Below, piece by piece: positions 59,724-64,000 of a DNA stretch of 64,000 bases. Each line of letters begins with the position of its first letter. The stretch's first letter is position 1. The DNA comes from Citrobacter europaeus (GTDB lineage Bacteria; Pseudomonadota; Gammaproteobacteria; Enterobacterales; Enterobacteriaceae): positions 2,728,001 to 2,792,000 of the forward strand of contig CP083650.1 of NCBI GenBank assembly GCA_020099315.1, given 5' to 3'. The notes beneath the pieces were generated by a model. That model was not told where the DNA came from, did not search any database, and saw only the letters and a program-made list of their open reading frames with translations. The position numbers and the translations under genes were made by a program.

Positions 59724-61670
59724 TTACACGCCTGCCTCTTCGGATGGCGGGCTTTTTTTCGCCGTACGTTTACGCGGCGCGCTCTTTTTCTTATCGCCAC
59801 CACTACCGCCCGGAGCGGCAATGCCACGGAAGCGTCGTACCGGCGTGCTGCGCGCCTGATCGATAAGCTGATACAGCGTTCCCACCAACGGCTGCATGAA
59901 GTCCTGATAACGACACTGCTTTTCACTGATTTGGGTCAGGATAGATTCCCAGTGCGCGGTCATGTCCGGACGCGTCGCCATTTCGGGCAGCGAGTGAAAC
60001 AGCGCTTTTCCCGCGTCGGTAGAATGGATATAACGCCCTTTTTTTACCAGGAATCCGCGTTTAAACAGCAGCTCGATAATCCCGGCGCGCGTCGCTTCCG
60101 TTCCTAATCCATCCGTGGCACGCAGGATCTTTTTCAGATCTTTATCCTGCACAAAGCGCGCAATCCCGGTCATCGCTGACAGCAGCGTGGCATCAGTAAA
60201 GTGCCGCGGGGGCTGGGTCTGACGTTCAACCACTTCGCCTTTTTCGCACAGCAGCTCATCGTCTTTTGCCACCACCGGCAGCGGCGTCCCGTCGTTATCT
60301 TCATCGCGCTCTTTGTTGCCAAGCAGCGTGCGCCATCCGGCCTCCGCCAGAAAACGCGCTTTGGCGACAAACTTTCCTTTGGCGATATCCAACTCAATAA
60401 CGCACTTCCTGAAGACCGCGTCCGCACAGAACTGCATCAGATACTGACGGGCAATCAGGTTGTAAATTTTCGCTTCGTTATCGTTCAGGTTGATGGACGA
60501 ACTGCGTGCGGTAGGAATGATGGCGTGGTGCGCATCCACTTTTTTATCGTCCCAGCAGCGGTTTCGCGTATCAGGATTGACCGCTGGTTGCGGGAGCAAA
60601 TCGGGGGCATGAACGCTAATCGCGTTCAACACCGCGTGACGTCCGGCAAAGTGTTCTTCCGGCAGATAACGGCTATCCGAACGCGGATAGGTAATCAGCT
60701 TATGGGTTTCATACAGCTTCTGGCAGATATCCAGAACGTTTTGCGCACTTAAGCCAAAGCGTTTCGCCGCTTCAATCTGCAACGCCGACAGCGAAAACGG
60801 CAGCGGCGCAGATTCTGATTCCCGTTTATCGTTATAACTGGTGACTATCGCCGGCTGGCCGTTAATGCGGTTTACCACGTGTTCAGCCAGGGTACGATTC
60901 AGCAAGCGCCCTTCTTCATCCTGATACGGCTCACACGCTTCGCTCGGTTGCCAGATAGCGGTAAATCGCTCATCGGCAGGCGTCACGATATGTGCTTTTA
61001 CCTCGAAGAAATCTTTGGCGACGAAGTTTTCAATCTCTTCATCGCGACGCACAACCAGGCCGAGCACCGGCGTTTGTACGCGCCCGACCGAAAGTACGCC
61101 CTGATAGCCCGCGTTACGCCCAAGAATGGTGTAAGCGCGCGTCATATTGATACCGTACAGCCAGTCCGCCCGCGCCCGCGCCAGTGCCGACACGCACAGC
61201 GGAATGAACTCACTGTTGGCGCGCAGGCGCTCAATAGCCCGCTCGACGGCCTGCGGGTTGAGGTCGTTAATCAGGCAGCGTTGCACCTGCTGGCGCTTTT
61301 CAGGGGCCAGTTGCAGGTAATCAAGTACCTCATCCACCAGCAGTTGTCCTTCACGGTCGGGGTCACCTGCGTGAATGACTTCGCTGGCCTCATGTAAAAA
61401 GCGCTTAATGACATTGAGCTGTTTGGTCACCGAGGGACGCGGCTGCAGTTGCCACTTTTCCGGGACAATCGGCAGATCGACCAGACTCCAGCGAGCATAG
61501 CGACTGTCGTAGGCATCTGGCTGCGCCTGCTCAAGCAGGTGACCAATGCACCAGGTCACCACTTGTCCGTTTCCGCATTCAATAAAACCGTCACCTTTGC
61601 GATGCGGCTTCGGCAGCACATCGGCGATAGCGCGCGCCAGACTCGGTTTTTCGGCAATAAACAACCGCAT
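59724..61670 (-). CDS. topB: DNA topoisomerase III
   Basis: Type IA topoisomerase that decatenates replicating DNA and works with RecQ. The 648-residue protein has the TOPRIM domain (residues 1-150; IAEKPSLARAIAD, HAGDPDREGQLLVDEVL) and the catalytic Tyr328 in ITYPRSDSRYLPEEH. The basic Lys/Arg/Ser-rich tail (KKKSAPRKRTAKKS) is present. ATG 61670 is chosen by homology. The stop of selD is four bases upstream, as in E. coli. Confidence 0.97.
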   Translation of the reverse strand: MRLFIAEKPSLARAIADVLPKPHRKGDGFIECGNGQVVTWCIGHLLEQAQPDAYDSRYARWSLVDLPIVPEKWQLQPRPSVTKQLNVIKRFLHEASEVIHAGDPDREGQLLVDEVLDYLQLAPEKRQQVQRCLINDLNPQAVERAIERLRANSEFIPLCVSALARARADWLYGINMTRAYTILGRNAGYQGVLSVGRVQTPVLGLVVRRDEEIENFVAKDFFEVKAHIVTPADERFTAIWQPSEACEPYQDEEGRLLNRTLAEHVVNRINGQPAIVTSYNDKRESESAPLPFSLSALQIEAAKRFGLSAQNVLDICQKLYETHKLITYPRSDSRYLPEEHFAGRHAVLNAISVHAPDLLPQPAVNPDTRNRCWDDKKVDAHHAIIPTARSSSINLNDNEAKIYNLIARQYLMQFCADAVFRKCVIELDIAKGKFVAKARFLAEAGWRTLLGNKERDEDNDGTPLPVVAKDDELLCEKGEVVERQTQPPRHFTDATLLSAMTGIARFVQDKDLKKILRATDGLGTEATRAGIIELLFKRGFLVKKGRYIHSTDAGKALFHSLPEMATRPDMTAHWESILTQISEKQCRYQDFMQPLVGTLYQLIDQARSTPVRRFRGIAAPGGSGGDKKKSAPRKRTAKKSPPSEEAGV

Positions 61671-61674
61671 CGAG

Positions 61675-62718
61675 TTAACGGATCTCAACCATGGCGCGAC
61701 CGCCACGAGCTTCCACTAACTCACCAATCGCGGTGAGGTCGATGCCAAACTGCGCTGCCGCCGTTTTCACTTCGGCTTCAGCTTCCGGCGTTACCGCCAG
61801 CAGTAGACCACCAGAAGTTTGCGGATCGCAGAGCAGATCGCGTACCGACTGCGGCATTTCACCCATCAGGTGTCCGTAGCTGGCAAAGTTACGCTGGGTT
61901 CCGCCCGGCACCGCGCCCTGCGCGATGTATTCTTCAACGCCAGGAAGCTTAGGAATATCCTGGTAGACGATCTGCGCCTGAACGCCCGCGCCCTGACACA
62001 TCTCGCTCAGATGTCCCAGCAGACCAAAACCGGTAACGTCGGTCATGGCTTTCACGCCGTCGATATCGGCGAATGCCGCCCCTGCAATGTTCATCCGGCA
62101 CATCACTTCCGTCGCCAGTCCTTTGTGTTCGTCTTTCAGCAGCGATTTTTTCTCTGCGGTAGTCAGGACGCCAATACCCAGCGGCTTGGTCAGGAACAAC
62201 TTACATCCGGCCTCGGCGGTGCTGTTTTTCTTCACGCGTTCGGTCGGCACAATGCCGGTTACCGCAAGGCCAAAGATAGGTTCTGGGGCATCGATAGAGT
62301 GGCCGCCCGCCAGCGCAATACCCGCCTGACGGCAGGCAAAGCGTCCGCCTTCGGTAACTTCGCGGGCGATTTCCGGCGCCAGCTTATCAAGCGGCCAACC
62401 CAGAATAGCAATTGCCATAATCGGTTTGCCGCCCATTGCGAAAATATCGCTGATGGCGTTAGTCGCAGCGATGCGGCCAAAATCAAACGGATTATCGACA
62501 ATCGGCATAAAGAAATCGGTGGTGCTGATAACGCTGGTGCCGTTCCCCAGATCGTATACGGCCGCGTCGTCTCGGGTTTCATTACCCACCAGTAAGTTCG
62601 GATCAACAAACTTCGCCTGCTCGCTGTGCAGAATGGTTTCCAGCACTTTTGGGGAAATTTTACAACCGCAACCGGCTCCGTGGCTGTATTGCGTTAAACG
62701 AATAGCTTGCTCGCTCAT
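61675..62718 (-). CDS. selD: Selenophosphate synthetase (selenide, water dikinase)
   Basis: Makes selenophosphate from selenide and ATP for selenocysteine and selenouridine. The 347-residue protein has the active-site Cys17 and Lys20 in GAGCGCKIS, followed by DDAAVYDLG and the AIR-synthase-like domains. Start ATG 62718 has the ribosome site AGGAG at normal spacing; ATG 62724 is too close to it. Cys17 means this is the cysteine type. Confidence 0.97.
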   Translation of the reverse strand: MSEQAIRLTQYSHGAGCGCKISPKVLETILHSEQAKFVDPNLLVGNETRDDAAVYDLGNGTSVISTTDFFMPIVDNPFDFGRIAATNAISDIFAMGGKPIMAIAILGWPLDKLAPEIAREVTEGGRFACRQAGIALAGGHSIDAPEPIFGLAVTGIVPTERVKKNSTAEAGCKLFLTKPLGIGVLTTAEKKSLLKDEHKGLATEVMCRMNIAGAAFADIDGVKAMTDVTGFGLLGHLSEMCQGAGVQAQIVYQDIPKLPGVEEYIAQGAVPGGTQRNFASYGHLMGEMPQSVRDLLCDPQTSGGLLLAVTPEAEAEVKTAAAQFGIDLTAIGELVEARGGRAMVEIR

Positions 62719-62834
62719 GGACATCTCCTGTCATTGCAATCCGGATATGGTAGCGCTCATTCCATGATGTGGTAAGAGTGACTGTCTGAATTCGGGTGTC
62801 TTTGCTCATAATCCAGACAGTTTTGCCGTTGATA

Positions 62835-63386
62835 TCAGAAATAACGGACGAATGCGCTCGGATCGGCAAGGTTAACCGTCGTGGACGCTTTGAGCTGTGG
62901 TGTGCCCAGATAGAGAAAACCAACGATTTTATCCTGCGGGCGACAGTCAAACGCGTCACGAACGACCGCACTTTCGGTTAATGCGCCGCTGCGCCAGATA
63001 CCACCGAAGCCCTGCGCAATTGCAGCCATCTGCATGGCCATCACCGCACAACCGGCAGACATTTCCTGTTCCCATAACGGAACCTTGTCGTTTTCTTCAC
63101 ATTTCGCCACCACGGTAATAATCAGCGGCGCGCGAAACGGTGCGCTGCGCGCTTTTTCCTGGGCTTTCTCATCGCTGCCTGCGGCAATCGCGCCTTTTTC
63201 CAGCACATCACTAAAGCGTTCACGTCCCTCGCCCTCAATAACAAAGAACTGCCACGGTTGCAGCGTTTTGTGGTCCGGCGCGCGCATTCCCGCCCGTAGA
63301 ATATTTTGCAGTTGCTCTCCAGCCGGGGCCGGATCGACGAGACGAGAGGCGCTACGACGGGTCATAAGTAATTCGAGTGCATCCAT
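62835..63386 (-). CDS. ydjA: Nitroreductase-family protein YdjA
   Basis: FMN-dependent nitroreductase-like enzyme of the minimal type; 183 residues, same as E. coli YdjA, whose structure is known but whose substrate is not. Motifs are MTRRSASRLVDPAP (FMN phosphate binding) and APDHKTLQPWQFFVIEG near the N terminus. Located between selD and sppA, as in E. coli. Confidence 0.93.
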   Translation of the reverse strand: MDALELLMTRRSASRLVDPAPAGEQLQNILRAGMRAPDHKTLQPWQFFVIEGEGRERFSDVLEKGAIAAGSDEKAQEKARSAPFRAPLIITVVAKCEENDKVPLWEQEMSAGCAVMAMQMAAIAQGFGGIWRSGALTESAVVRDAFDCRPQDKIVGFLYLGTPQLKASTTVNLADPSAFVRYF

Positions 63387-63561
63387 TTGCTTAACTCCAA
63401 CAATGAGATTTGTTCACAAAATTAACACGTGAGCGGATTTTGTTACAGCACAGGCGGTGATTCCTGCTGACAAGTGCCTGTCGGGTCATTACGATAGCCT
63501 CATCTTATCGCCTTTCTCCGGGATTTCGGGATGGCGTGTTGTTAATCGGTAGGGAGAATAC

Positions 63562-64000
63562 ATGCGAACCCTGTGGCGATTTATTGCCGGATTTTTTAAA
63601 TGGACATGGCGATTACTCAATTTCGTCCGTGAATTTGTGCTTAACCTGTTCTTCATCTTTTTGGTGCTGGTTGGCGTGGGCATCTGGATGCAGGTCAGCA
63701 GCAGCAATACCAGCGAACACGCTGAGCGAGGCGCGCTGCTGCTGGATATTTCGGGGGTGATTGTTGATAAACCCTCAAGCACCAGTCGTTTAAGCGTGAT
63801 TGGCCGTCAGCTGTTTGGTGCCAGTTCCGATCGTCTGCAGGAAAACTCCCTGTTCGATATCGTGAATACCATTCGTCAGGCAAAAGATGATCGCAACATC
63901 ACCGGCATCGTGATGGATCTGAAAAATTTTGCCGGGGCTGACCAGCCCTCCATGCAGTATATCGGCAAAGCGCTGCGGGAATTCCGTGACAGCGGGAAAC
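63562..64000 (+). CDS. sppA: Protease IV (signal peptide peptidase SppA), N-terminal part
   Basis: Inner-membrane serine protease that degrades cleaved signal peptides. The first 146 codons are inside the window; the gene runs off the end. They encode the cytoplasmic and membrane-anchor segment (MRTLWRFIAGFFKWTWRLL..., helix about residues 23-45) and the start of the protease domain (GALLLDISGVIVDKP; NITGIVMDLKNFAGADQPS). Ribosome site GGGAG precedes ATG 63562. The catalytic Lys/Ser lie outside the window. Confidence 0.96.
   Translation, partial: MRTLWRFIAGFFKWTWRLLNFVREFVLNLFFIFLVLVGVGIWMQVSSSNTSEHAERGALLLDISGVIVDKPSSTSRLSVIGRQLFGASSDRLQENSLFDIVNTIRQAKDDRNITGIVMDLKNFAGADQPSMQYIGKALREFRDSGK

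Noticed and set aside
61819..62595. 258-codon frame on the plus strand over selD
   Set aside because: Antisense to an intact selD with all active-site residues; Arg/Gln/His-rich composition typical of a shadow frame.
1..64000. Search for tRNA/rRNA genes, insertion sequences, prophage and CRISPR arrays
   Set aside because: No direct repeats with regular spacers, no transposase or integrase frames and no tRNA-like cloverleaf sequence were seen; the repeats present are REP/BIME and short inverted-repeat elements.

Overview
The window is an ordinary-looking stretch of an enterobacterial chromosome. Gene order follows the Escherichia coli ppsA-to-sppA segment almost gene for gene, and most proteins have E. 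coli-like sequence and length. It is not E. coli: a complete haem-uptake operon (hemP-hmuRSTUV) sits where E. coli keeps only the hemP-like ydiE, a KduD-family dehydrogenase lies between hxpB (yniC) and ydjM, and ydjY and ydjO are absent. A Citrobacter-like member of the Enterobacteriaceae is my best guess; the genus is an inference. I see no prophage, insertion sequence, CRISPR array or tRNA/rRNA gene.

Layout. 1-2.8 kb: ppsA (5' part), its regulator ppsR, and aroH behind a TrpR operator. 2.9-8.9 kb: Fur-boxed haem operon (HemP, outer-membrane receptor, haem-handling protein, ABC importer). 8.9-14.3 kb: selO, ydiV, nlpC and btuD-btuE-btuC. 14.4-21.7 kb: the translation block thrS-infC-rpmI-rplT-(pheM)-pheS-pheT-ihfA with its classical controls: tRNA-mimic operator, AUU start of infC, and the Phe-rich leader peptide with attenuator. 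21.9-28.3 kb: yniD, ydiY, pfkB, yniA, yniB, hxpB, the kduD homologue and SOS-controlled ydjM. 28.5-38.6 kb: tcyP, cedA, katE, the chitobiose operon chbBCARFG and osmE. 38.9-48.5 kb: nadE, SOS nuclease cho, ves, spy, and the arginine succinyltransferase operon astCADBE behind a sigma-54 promoter. 49-58 kb: xthA, ydjX (frameshifted), ydjZ, ynjBCDE, then ynjF-ynjA on the other strand, nudG, ynjH. 58.3-64 kb: gdhA, topB, selD, ydjA and the 5' part of sppA.

How it fits together. Several units have visible operators: TrpR (aroH), Fur (hem/hmu), LexA (ydjM, cho), sigma-54 (astC), likely CpxR (spy), Cra (ppsA), and KdgR-like boxes both upstream of ppsA and upstream of the kduD homologue, which would tie PEP synthesis to hexuronate catabolism. 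The chbB-chbC spacer keeps a sequence matching the ChiX small-RNA pairing site.

Most interesting observations: the KdgR-like boxes, the one-base frameshift in the A-run after the ydjX start codon, ynjA sitting beside ynjF instead of in the ydj/ynj operon, and two copies (one internally deleted) of an inverted-repeat-bounded intergenic element, one of them directly behind the pheST attenuator. I found no clearly new multi-gene system.
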